Shown here one piece after another: positions 50,001-60,472 of a stretch of DNA of 64,000 nucleotides (within the stretch, counting starts at the first letter, position 1; each line of letters starts with the position of its first letter). The position numbers and the translations under genes were made by a program. The notes under the pieces were generated by a model. That model made no database searches. It was not told the origin of the DNA and saw nothing but the letters and a program-made list of their open reading frames with translations. Where the stretch lies: contig NC_021677.1 of NCBI RefSeq assembly GCF_000247815.1, positions 10,338,803 to 10,402,802 on the forward strand. Reading direction: 5' to 3'. This stretch comes from Ficedula albicollis (lineage: Eukaryota > Chordata > Aves > Passeriformes > Muscicapidae).

Positions 50001-53000
50001 ACCCCACCTCTTTCAAGAATAATAAAATGGAACAATCATCCTTTGCATTATTATTTTTGTTTTTGTTGTTGCTGCTGCTGCTGCTGTTATACCTGGTTTT
50101 AGAGCTAGATATTGATGAGAGAAATTAGTGTTGCTTCTGGCTTCATAGTTGTGTCTGTTTCTAGGAAAAATGTTTAAAAGGTGGCATTACAAAATGTTAC
50201 TGCTTTTTCACACCTCCGTATCGTATACTGGCAGGAAGGAAGAGGTGATATGGTGAGTTTTGCTTTTTTTGCAGACAGCTAGGCCTGCAGATTTAATGTG
50301 TACTCTAGGAATAAAATTGGACTGTTTCTAGCAAAAGCAACAATTCTTGTGACCTAACGTACAGCATCTCTAGATCCAAGTTGGGATGCTGCAACCTGGA
50401 TAAGTGAACTACCCAGTCTGTAGAAAAAAGTAAGCAGTCAAAATTCACACAATGGCTGTTTATTAGAATAAGTTGATAGTGAAGATATTTGAGTCCTGTT
50501 GTACAGCAATATTTGGAAAAAAACCAAAACATTCAGTGGACTAGGATCCATAATTCTTTTCTCATAAAAAAGAAGTGAAACATGTTCACACTCTTTTGGC
50601 AGTGTTCATTTTTGCAATGCAAAAATAGATGTCCATGTATCATTAAAGTAAGCAAATGTCAATCTGATTGTGTCCAGGAGGCATAAAATGGGAATAAAAC
50701 TCCTATTTGCCATTTATCTATGCAAGATGGAAAGCCAAGTGTAATCTTCCTGCTTGAAATTGAATTCTAGATCCCAAATAAAGCTATTTATTGTTGGTTT
50801 GTTCAACAAAGTGTGCCCTCTGGGATTACCCTTTGTGATTGGGAAAAAAAGAATTTAGTTTAATTTCTTCACTTGGAAAAGTTTTTGCTTGACTAGTGGC
50901 AAGACTCCTGGGTCACTAAGCAATAGTGTTCTGCCCTAATTGCCTTCAACTTATTTTTGTTTCTAAGTCAGAGCTTCAAGAGTAGTTTTTTTCCCAAATT
51001 ATGCCAAGTTGATATCCTGCTGCCCTGCAAAGCAGAATAATTTATAGAATGTTTCTATGTAGAAATTGCTTTCAAAAATTTTACTTCATGTAGAAATCTT
51101 AAGGTTTTTCTTAAAAAACGATGAATTGTCACCAAGGAACACTGATTTTTTTTTTCCTTAATCTTATCTGTCTCCCCTCCACACAAACATATTTGTTCTC
51201 TTTTTACATTGACTAAGAATATAGTTAAGTGGCAATTTGAGAAAATATCATCTCAAGCTCCCGACTCTGCCTACGCCATAAACAAAAATAAATGTGTAAC
51301 TAGAATGTGATGTATAATACATGCAGTCCAGACAGCAGAAACATATCTGGGTTTCTCCAAATCTGTGAGAAGGAGTAGAGGAAAGAAACCCGAGTGACTC
51401 TGTGTGACTGAGTACATGATGCTCATTTAGACAAAAGCATGTTGGGTGGTATTTTTATCTCCTGGTATTCTGAATGGTACCATTTCTGTTGGGAGATTTA
51501 TCAGTGCACAGGTCCTGCATCAGAGGGGTCCTTCAGCACCACACAACGAGACTGGCACTGCCTCCTCAACAAAGTTTCTTTCAAATAGCAAGTTGTGTAG
51601 GAGGAGGAAGAGAGCAACATTTTTTACTCGCATATCATTTTAACTTTATTTTTCATTTTATCCTGTTTTAAGATCATTGCCTTTATGTTGTAACAGACTT
51701 TTTTCCAGGTACTTCCTAGTTCTTTTTTTGAACTGCCCTCCTGAATGACACTAAGTGTACTGTTCTCCCACTCTTATCTTCACACTTTTTTATATGCTGT
51801 TCCTTATGCTTAGAAATCCTTATTCTCCATGCCAAATATCCTCCTACTCTATATTCACATTCTTCCTTTAAAATGCATTTCCTTAAAGTCTACACTAATA
51901 ATCTGAAAGTTAAGGAATATAGCAACTGTGCCTTGAGATCTGACAGTCTTCTGATTATTGGATTTTCTACTGTTGGCTGATGTCTTTAACTTATGCATAA
52001 TACTAAATAAATGTGGGATTTATTTTTTCTTACTATCACATATCTTTTTCATTATATATATATTTTTTAATTTTATTATTTTTTTTAAATTTTATTTTAA
52101 AGTATCCCAAACTTCATCCCAACTGGTTTCCTAGAGGCCACCTGGCTGAGCAGTGCTTCTTGTTGTCTTCTTGCTTTTCCAGCTGAAAACCCACTGATAG
52201 AAAAAAAAAATTAAAAATGAGCTCAGTAAGACATCCTTCTCATAAGAGAGCTGAGTCCAGGATCTTAGGTACAGACTTAACCAGATAAAATTCCCATTTT
52301 GGAGTTCTGTCTCATAACTAAAACTACAAGTGAACCAGGACTTATATTTTTTTCTGAACTTGTATGTAATTCTTAAAACTCCTTGTTTTCACAGTGAGGT
52401 TGTGGTGCTTATAACATCATTTCCTTACATTCTTTTTAGTGCTGTATAAAAAAACCCCTGGAAATAAAAAATTTGCATCCAAGCCAGAGTAATTTGTAAA
52501 AGTTTGGTTCATGCAACATTAACTCCTACTTGCCGCCCAAAAAAACCATGGAATTGGGAAATTTTCAGGCTGTCTAAAATAGGCTTACCATAAAAGAAAT
52601 ATTTTTTTAAAATCTGGGCCTGCTAGTCTAAAAAACTAGTGAAATACTGCTCCTCAGTGTTTCTAAAATATGTACATTCTTCATCTGTTTGCTGATTGTC
52701 TGCAGCATAAAATTCAGCCTAGAATTCTTGCAAGCCAAAAAAAGTCGTTGCAAGCACTCCTCTAGATATTTTGCTGCAAGAGAAGTAAATCTAAACTGAC
52801 TGCTAACAAAACAGAAACTGTAAAAACATTGCTAAAACAAATGAAGCTGACATTTTACAGAAAGAAAAGTGTTATTTTCAGTTATGATCTTTTAGTAAGT
52901 CTTAAGTTTCCATTTAGCCATGTTATAATGATTGCCTGTGAGTGAAATCAGGTCCAATTGCTTTTTCTCTTGATGTATCAAGGAAAAGCTAAAGCTGAGA

Positions 53001-54435
53001 CCAGAATGGATCCTCTAAGAGTTAAGTATAGAACTCCCAGAATACATTTTCCACTAAACCCTTTTGGAGTTAGTTGTCAGATTTCTTAAAACTCTGATGT
53101 AAATTTTTCATACATAACCAAACCAAATGCCTTGTCATAGGGGTTGGTCTTGTTGATAATGCAACAGCATCACCTTTCACCCCCAAAACTTTTGGTTTTT
53201 AATCTCAACAGTGTCATAACTACCCATTAGTGGAGATATTCTCCCAGGATGCATGTCAGCCTGGCATGCATCAAAACACTTTACTTTCTGCCTGACCTAA
53301 CTTTTCCTTTCTCTCATTCAAGCAGATTATTGAAAACCATCCAGTTTTATGTGTTCCTGAGCTATGAGCAAAACAGGAAGCAGAAAAGGTGATTCTTTCC
53401 TGCCATGCTGCTCTGTAAATCAAGTCCTACATGTGTAGCTTGTAGTTCCAAGGAAGTCTGTAACCACTGAGTTTGAGGGAAGTTTTTTTAGAAATTGTAT
53501 TTTCCTTTAGCTTTTGCTAGTTTCTTCCTTTAAAATATTTTTGTGACAAAGTTATTCACATTCATCCCTTGTCTCTGAGGTTGCAACCTGGAAGTGTTCT
53601 GATTGTCAAGAAATATTATTTAAATCACTCAGGAATTAATCTCACAACAAGAACAGATCCTTTGAATTCACACGGTGGTTGCACATACACTTTGCATGCC
53701 CCAGTGGAATTGTTCTATATCCTAAAAACAGAAACACCAGTTTGTCTTCCAGGTTTTCCTTGTGCAGTTGTATGGATGTTAGTGTGGGTGGAGCTCAAAT
53801 CATTAAGGTTATCACAGAGGAGCCTTATTTTAGTCCTGGGGCTATGACTCTGTGGATTGATGAATCGGCTGAAGCGGATCTTAATATCTTGCAAACTTGA
53901 GTATTTAACAGAAAAAACCCCACTCATTTGTCATAAAAATGAGATGCAGTAGGAAACTACTAGTCAATTTTTTCCCTGTGTTGCAGACAATAAAAAAATG
54001 TCTTCCAGTTTCCACGTAGGACCTGTTGTCACAAAGGGCAAGAATGTACATGAGTCAGCTTCAGTTGTGGGATTTTTTTTTTCCTTTTCCCAGTTAATGT
54101 TCCTATTATACAAAGATCTTGGAGTCCTAATGCAAAATTTCAAAGTGTTTCTATTAAGATATTCTGGGTCTGTTTTTAGGGGAAGTTGTTTGTTTTGTTG
54201 TGTTGTGGTTTTGGGTTTTTAAAATTTTAGGGGATAGTTAATGTATGCCAGCAAACTGTGTATCTTAAGCTATGTGCTTTGCTTTGAAAACCCTTTTGTG
54301 GTACAAACATAAGAAAAACACCCTGTTTTGCTCTGACTTTATTTGAAGGAAGTTTGCTGGGTCTTAAGTACTTCAAAGATGCAAAACCTAATTCAAAATG
54401 TTGCATGAATTCCATGTATTTTTACAGCAATACAT
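44098..54435. other. About 10 kb of AT-rich sequence with simple tracts
   Basis: No gene, named transposon or local duplication is recognised. Low-complexity features are a T/G-rich tract at about 45265-45365 and a short TTG/CTG trinucleotide run at about 50059-50087. Frames of up to 133 codons (for example 48053-48454, minus) overlap antisense frames of similar length and show no domains. Confidence 0.5.
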
Positions 54436-54902
54436 AAAGGAGTACCTTTTTACTTTGGTAATGTTTTACAACTACTTTACAGGGCAACAAAGAGAAAAGT
54501 TACAAAAAGCCACTCAGTATTGTGCAGTTCAGCTGCATCCAGGAGCAAGCAACTCCTGTTGCTGACAAACGAGACTTGACCACAGACAGCATGAGGTCGA
54601 GAAATCTTAATAAGATGCTTTCTTAACTTTATTTATCTCTGCTTTTTTTTTTGTGTCCCCTTGTTGAGGCAAAAGGAGTACCTTTTTAATTTGGTAATGT
54701 TTTACAACTACTTTACAGGGCAACAAAGAGAAAAGTTACAAAAAGCCACTCAGTATTGTGCAGTTCAGCTGCATCCAGGAGCAAGCAACTCCTGTTGCTG
54801 ACAAACGAGACTTGACCACAGACAGCATGAGGTCGAGAAATCTTAATAAGATGCTTTCTTAACTTTATTTATCTCTGCTTTTTTTTGTGTCCCCTTGTTG
54901 AG
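54436..54902. repeat. Tandem duplication, about 233 bp x 2
   Basis: Unit 54436-54668 recurs at 54672-54902 (period 236), separated by three bases. Differences are TTACTTTGG/TTAATTTGG near the start and a T run of 10 against 8 near the end. Identity is otherwise complete, including several CpGs (ACAAACGAGACT, GAGGTCGAG). No repeat family is recognised in the unit. Confidence 0.97.
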
Positions 54903-57900
54903 ATATGGCAGAGCATTTGGGGTCAGGTGCCCAGCTATCAGTGGAAATGGAGTAAAGCACCTTTCTCTGAGCCTTCACTGACAAGGACTCAGCCATGACT
55001 CAGCCTGGGGAAGTGAACTGATTATGCTTAACTTTCTCTACTATGGTAAAATGAGTTGCAGAGAGAACACACTGAAAGCCAAGGGCCCTCTAAATACTTT
55101 TCCCTTTTATGGAATAGAGCTCCCAGATCTCCATTTCCTGGAGATTGTACTCTAAGCCTACACAGTGGTAAAAGAAAGTTCTCTGCATTCACTGATCTGT
55201 ATCTGACTACAAATTTGAGCTCAGGGGATCATTTTTTTCCTAGCTATTTTAAGCAGTAAGTTTATAATAACAGACCAAAATGTTAAAAAGCACTCCATCC
55301 TCTCTTTTATTTCTTTTTCTTACTTTTTTTTCTTTCAATCATCTCCTCTTAGTGTGGGAATGAGCAGAATTTGGTGAATTGGATAGGTAATTTGTTTGTG
55401 TTTTTTAAACTCATTTTGTAGGTGCACAAGGCTCGTGCATACTGAGATTGTAGATCTTCACCCACATCCACTCTGCCTGTGACATGTGAGTTAATCTCTA
55501 CAAATATTTAATTTTAAAAGATAATTTTGAAGCTCTTGCTATTTCTGAAAGAATGGAGTTTTGGTGGAGGTAATTTAGTTTGATAAAATACTACAACAAT
55601 GTAATGACATCCTCTGATAAGATAGAGGCAGGCCAGACAGAACTTGATCAATGAAGAAAAAGAAATAAATAAGAATAGAAATAACAGAATCTTGAAATCA
55701 TCTCAATGCCTAGGATGCTAATATGTGCTCTTGCACCTTGACTGTTTTTAAAGTTCAGGTGTATTTTTAATCTCTCTTTTCAGTGCCTTCAGGGCCAATA
55801 ATTACAGGTGTTTCACTTGGTACCTCACTGTATTGTTAACATTTAATTTCCTTCTTTGACTGAAGCATGTTTGTGCTTGTGGAAAGGAGACAAAGCTGGC
55901 AGAACCAATGGTAGCATGATTCCCAAGGCTGATCAGCTGACAGGTGAGCCAGGCTTAGAACCAGGCTATTCATGCTCTCCACACTCTAGCTCAGGGCTCA
56001 GTAATGCTGTCAGCTGGTTTTGTAAACAGAGGTGTGAATTTCTGTAAGCTCCAAGGTTGCACTCTGCCCTAATGCTCTGCTGAAAAAGAAAAAAATGTAC
56101 CTTCCAGTGATATAAATTTTCCAAGGACATTTTTGGGATGCAGATAAACTCCTCTAATTCTTGTAGAGCATTCTCACAAAGCCCCCTATTTCTATGCATT
56201 TGACTCCATGTGACATTTACTGGGCCTGTTTTCATTGCTCAGCTAAAGGGGCATAAGGTACTTCAGCAGTGATGAAAGAACATTTATTCACTAATATTTA
56301 AGTTAAACCTTTGCCTTTCCTACCAGTATCAAAAGGCAGTAATTGATCAGAAAATGGCAGAACTCCTGGCAGAGCATGGTATATCCATTTACATTTTCAA
56401 TATATGATGTTTGTGCTGGGTAAGCATCATAAAGCCTTTAAAAAGTCTGGGCCACGGCTTTAAGAACACTTCACAGGTTAAAACTAAGCTTTTAGACTAG
56501 TTAATCATTTTGGAGTTCTAAATCATATAGTTTAGTAATTGAACTATCTCCTTTTACTGAAATACCAACATGCAGTGCCCCTCACTTTGGCAGTGTCGTG
56601 GACTGCAGCAATGCAGTCAAGGTGTGCAAAGATGGTGTTGGATTTGAGAAGCCTAAGAATATGAATGATGTGCAAGCTTTCACTGCTCCAGTATAGTCCT
56701 CAGGACTGGTGTTTTCTGGAGTGGTATTAGGAAAAACCAGAAAGTCAGAATAAATTTTCCTACTGATCAGCACAGAGATTTGAAGCTTATTCCTATTTGC
56801 AAGATAACTCTGTAAGGAAATCAGAGTAGGGTTCTAATTGTGTCAGAGACAGCCTGAACTCAGTCCACTCCAAATCTGGGGGTTGTTAAGGTGGCATAAA
56901 TTCATCTTTCTACCCTTGGTTTTCCCTTGGCTGTACTTTCTGTGCTGCATCTCTAGGACAACACAGATCGGGATTTGTCCCTTTCTATTCTTAGACAAGC
57001 ATGCTGATTTATTTCTTTTTCTTTTAAAGTTTTTTTGCTTTTTAAATCTGAAAAATGAACTGAAACTTGATGTGCTTAATAAAGCTCTTTCTTGTTTCAA
57101 GATAAGTTGCATTATTTTTAAGTTTAGTATGTATTAAGAACTCAGTTAAGTCTGGGAATAAACCACTTTGGTGCAATAGCTTCTTCAATTCCATGTAGGA
57201 CTGCAAACATGCTTTGGCCATGACTTGAAACATTCCTGATTTTTCAGGCCCAGCATTGGGTTAAATATATCAGAACCATAATAAATTCATAAGGCAAACA
57301 CTAAGAGAGATCAGATAAACAGCCAGATTTATATTTTTTTCTCTCTATCTCTCTTTTTTTCCCCCCCAATTTGTATTTGAGTCCTTGCAAGCTCAGAAAT
57401 TTTGTCGGATGCCATGATTTTTTTACAGAGATGAAACGCAAGTCTGTGTCACTTTTTTTTTTAGTTACCTTGTTTCCATCTCAGCTTCATGTGTTGCTAA
57501 TAGTTGGTGACTGGGTTTGATACAAAAAAACTTAATTGTTGAAACACACAGATGTTCAGTGCTACTGCTATATGTCTAATCTGTGGATTTATTAAAATGT
57601 GCATAATCATAAATATGTCTTTTTCATCCTATTAGGGACTTTAATTGTTTTGCCTTAATAACCATTTTTAAAGATTTTATTGATGGAAAGTTTACTCTTA
57701 TTTGAAGTCAGAAGTGGGTAAAATGATGCAAACATGAACTACCACTTTTATAGAGTTAGAAAATCACCTCTAACAGGTACAACATGTCTAGAGAAACTTG
57801 CAAAAGTGCTGTCCCTACAGCACACACTGCTCTGAAAAATCTTTATGCCCACTGTTCAAAAAGAGTCTGTATCTTGGTCTTCATAACGATGTCACATGTG

Positions 57901-58450
57901 CTGCATCTATTTCCGAGTTGTTATCGAGGAACTGCAATGATATAATTACTTTTTCCTGAATACACCAATATGTGTGTAGGATCATTTTTACAATCTATTT
58001 TACAATCTATTTGTTCTGCATTAAAGTACATGACATGGCCTTGCATTCCTCTTCCAGTGGAAGAGAAAATTAAGTTTCCAACATAATGTGAAATAAACCT
58101 AATAAAAGCATGCTTATGTAGTCCAAAGTTTTCACACATTTTGTAGGTTTTACAGCACAGATTTTCTTCTGTGAGAGCTGAGGTGAGGCACTTGTCACTA
58201 CTGAGACTGCTTCAGTGTTTCTTGTGAATGGTTTTGCCTCTTTTTGCTTTTATTTCAAAGCAACCAGATGTATTTTGAGAAATGTAATTGGCAACCTCAA
58301 TAAACCAACATATTCCTGAAATGGAGGGGAAAGCTGTAGCAGGTTAATTTACAATGCAGTAGTCAGCAGTTCCTAGTGGAGACGCCAATATGTGCACCAG
58401 GTGGCCTCAGCTGTGTGTGTGTGACCTGCAGGCACCGCCGGGGAGTGCAG
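54903..58450. other. Non-coding sequence, nothing recognised
   Basis: No gene or named repeat is recognised. C and T homopolymers occur near 57340-57367. Open frames are at most 99 codons. Confidence 0.5.
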
Positions 58451-58510
58451 TGATGTATTGATGAGGACACTGATGTACTGATGAGCACACTGAAGTGTTG
58501 ATGAGGACAG
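58451..58510. repeat. Minisatellite-like tandem repeat, 20 bp x 3
   Basis: Three consecutive 20-bp units run TGATGTATTGATGAGGACAC, TGATGTACTGATGAGCACAC and TGAAGTGTTGATGAGGACAG. Neighbouring units differ at 2-5 positions. It is the only array here with more than two roughly equal complete units, and it marks the left edge of a dense duplication cluster. Confidence 0.9.
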
Positions 58511-58708
58511 CTCCCTGACTCCTGGGCAGGTGTCACAGTAAGTATTGCAACCCATCCACTGCCACTCTAAGGACTGATTTGTGCTTTGCACTGCTGATCT
58601 TCAGACTTTGGTACAGGCTTTTGTGCTGATGTTTTCCTTGTGAATGCAGTGCCTCCCCTTGACACTAAAAATGAGAATTTTCTCAGCTAATAGGTAGCGA
58701 TATTTTTT

Positions 58709-58852
58709 TCCCCTCTTTGGGCATTTCTGCTATTTTGCTTTGGAAGTGCCTTGCTGTCTTGTGCAGAGGTGCACCAAGTCTCCCCTCTTTGGGTATTTCT
58801 GCTATTTTGCTTTGGAAGTGTCTTGCTGTCTTGTGCAGAGGTGCACCAAGTC
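58709..58852. repeat. Tandem duplication, 72 bp x 2
   Basis: Unit 58709-58780 is repeated at 58781-58852 with two transitions (GGGCATT/GGGTATT and AGTGCCTT/AGTGTCTT). Copies abut directly. The repeated peptide in the minus-strand frame at 58687-58947 is a by-product. Confidence 0.95.
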
Positions 58853-58941
58853 TTTGCACAACTCACCTTGCTCAAAGGAGAAGTGCCACCCTCTAGGGTT
58901 CCAGTTTTGGTCCTCTGAGATCTGAGATCATGCATAATTAA

Positions 58942-59095
58942 TAGCATTAAGGCTATTAGTTACTAAAAGGCATATTATGGAAGAGATGACTGAAGGGACC
59001 CTAGCAATGTCTGTCATCTGTAGCATTAAGGCTATTAGTTACTAAAAGGCACATTATGGAAGAGATGACTGAAGGGACCCTAGCAATGTCTGTCA
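58942..59095. repeat. Tandem duplication, 79-bp period x 2, ending at a CR1 junction
   Basis: Unit 58942-59020 is repeated at 59021-59095. One internal difference is seen (GGCATATT/GGCACATT). The second copy stops where the CR1 fragment begins (GTATCTGAAGGGAGGTGTCA). Confidence 0.95.
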
Positions 59096-59416
59096 GTATC
59101 TGAAGGGAGGTGTCAGAGGATGGATCCAGGCTCTGCTCTGTGGTGCTGAGCAATAGGACAAGTGGCAAGAGCAGAAACTCATGCACAGGAAGTTCCACAT
59201 GAACACGAGGAAAAACTTCTTTGCTGTGCAGGTGACTGTGCACTGGAACAGATTTTCCAGAGAGGCTGTGGAGTCTCCCTCACTGGAGATATTCAAGAAC
59301 TTTCTGGATGCAATTCTGTTCCATGTGCTCTGGGGTGACCTGGCTTGAGCAGGGAGGTTGGACCAGATGACCCCCTGTGGTCCTTTCCAGCCTGAACCAT
59401 TCTGCTGTTCTGTTAT
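59095..59416 (+). mobile_element. CR1 LINE 3' end
   Basis: The match to CR1 runs from GTATCTGAAGGGAGGTGTCA through CACAGGAAGTTCCACATGAA, TTTTCCAGAGAGGCTGTGG, GAGATATTCAAGAAC, GCAGGGAGGTTGGACCAGAT and CTTTCCAGCCTGAACCATTC. The end is the degraded terminal repeat CTGCTGTTCTGTTA. About 320 bp remain from the end of ORF2 and the 3' UTR; no frame is intact. The 3' half plus about 45 bp of flanking DNA is present a second time downstream (59464-59681). Confidence 0.93.
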
Positions 59417-59681
59417 GTCCAGGATGCTGTTTACTTCTTAGAGGATATTTAGAGAAGGTAGTTGAACAGATTTTCCAGAGAGGCTGTGGAGTCTCCCTCA
59501 CTGGAGATATTCAAGAACTTTCTGTATGCAATTCTGTTCCATGTGCTCTGGGGTGACCTGGCTTGAGCAGGGAGGTTGGACCAGATGACCCCCTGTGGTT
59601 CTTTCCAGCCTGAACCATTCTGCTGTTCTGTTATATCCAGGATGCTGTTTACTTCTTAGAGGATATTTAGAGAAGGTAGTT
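59246..59681. repeat. Tandem duplication, 218 bp x 2, containing a CR1 tail
   Basis: Unit 59246-59463 is repeated at 59464-59681. The unit covers the CR1 3' half, its terminus, and the adjoining non-CR1 flank (about 59417-59463). Differences are TCTGGATGC/TCTGTATGC, GGTCCTTT/GGTTCTTT and TATGTCC/TATATCC. Because the flank is copied with the element, the second CR1 tail arose by DNA duplication and not by a second retrotransposition. Confidence 0.97.
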
Positions 59682-59932
59682 TGGTCACATCATAGTGACA
59701 AAATGAAAATTGTAAAATGGAGGAAAGAGATGGAAATAGCAACAAGAACAGAAGGTTGTCTGTTTTGAATGCATTTGCTAAGTTATACTTGACCTTGAAA
59801 GCTTTAGTTCATAAAACACAAGACAGCATTTTTAATTTAAACTTTAATACTGTTTGTTATTGTAAAGTGATCTCAGTTTTCGGGCATGGAGTTTTAAATG
59901 GATTTGATTTGTATTTTTGGCATCTAACCCAG

Positions 59933-60121
59933 CCTGCAGATCACGAGGCCTCCCAGCGCTTATGCCTTCAGGCTAACTTGAAACAGATACTGCCAGCAGT
60001 GCATGGTCCTCTTAGTCCACCTTGCAGCTCCACGTGCTTCACGCTGCTCACCATGCCAACCTTACCTGAAGACAAGGGACAAGCAAAAGAGGCCCAGCAC
60101 AACAGTTCTCCTCCAGCCAAA
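59933..60121 (+). CDS. Candidate coding exon, 189 bp, phase 0-0, unidentified
   Basis: An AG acceptor at 59931-59932 follows a T-rich stretch (GATTTGTATTTTTGGCATC) and a CTAAC motif. A good donor, AAA|GTAAGC, lies at 60121/60122. Between them 63 codons are open in phase 0 at both ends, so inclusion or skipping would keep frame. The segment is less AT-rich than its surroundings and has several CpGs. The peptide is proline/serine-rich near the end (HNSSPPAK) and shows no domain I can name. An internal ATG at 60053 sits in a good initiation context (CTCACCATGCC), so it could instead be an alternative first coding exon beginning MPTLPEDKGQ. The upstream frame is also open from 59717 but looks non-coding. 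I could not match the peptide to a known protein. It may be a cassette exon of a large gene spanning the window, or chance. Confidence 0.35.
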
Positions 60122-60200
60122 GTAAGCTCTCTTACTTACAAAGGTGTTTTCTGACCCTTGCTGGACACCTGAGACTGAAACCTGCTTGTGTATATTTAGT

Positions 60201-60472
60201 GGTTTATAAAATCAAATCTATTTGTTGCTCTGTGTCGGGTTTATAAAATCAAATCTATTTGTTGCTGTGTGTCAGGGTGTTTTGCTTAGTTGATGAAGCT
60301 ATGAATGATCCTTCAATTGAAGTCCTCAGAGTTCCTCAAATATTTTATAACCTATGGTTTATAAAATCAAATCTATTTGTTGCTCTGTGTCAGGGTGTTT
60401 TGCTTAGCTGATGAAGCTATGAATGATCCTTCAATTGAAATCCTCAGAGTTCCTCAAATATTTTATAACCTA
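60201..60472. repeat. Tandem duplication, 118 bp x 2, with a 36-bp partial third copy
   Basis: Full units lie at 60238-60355 and 60356-60472, with three differences (TTGCTGTGTG/TTGCTCTGTG, CTTAGTTGA/CTTAGCTGA, TTGAAGTCC/TTGAAATCC). The first 36 bp of the unit also occur immediately upstream at 60201-60236, followed by a single G. At the first difference the partial copy matches the downstream unit, which suggests that the middle unit carries the derived base. Confidence 0.95.

Noticed and set aside
50059..50087. Trinucleotide TTG/CTG run as a coding or expansion-prone repeat
   Set aside because: Only about five CTG units are present, and the surrounding frame has no coding support.
58687..58947. 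Minus-strand frame with an internally repeated peptide
   Set aside because: It is explained by the 72-bp direct duplication at 58709-58852.
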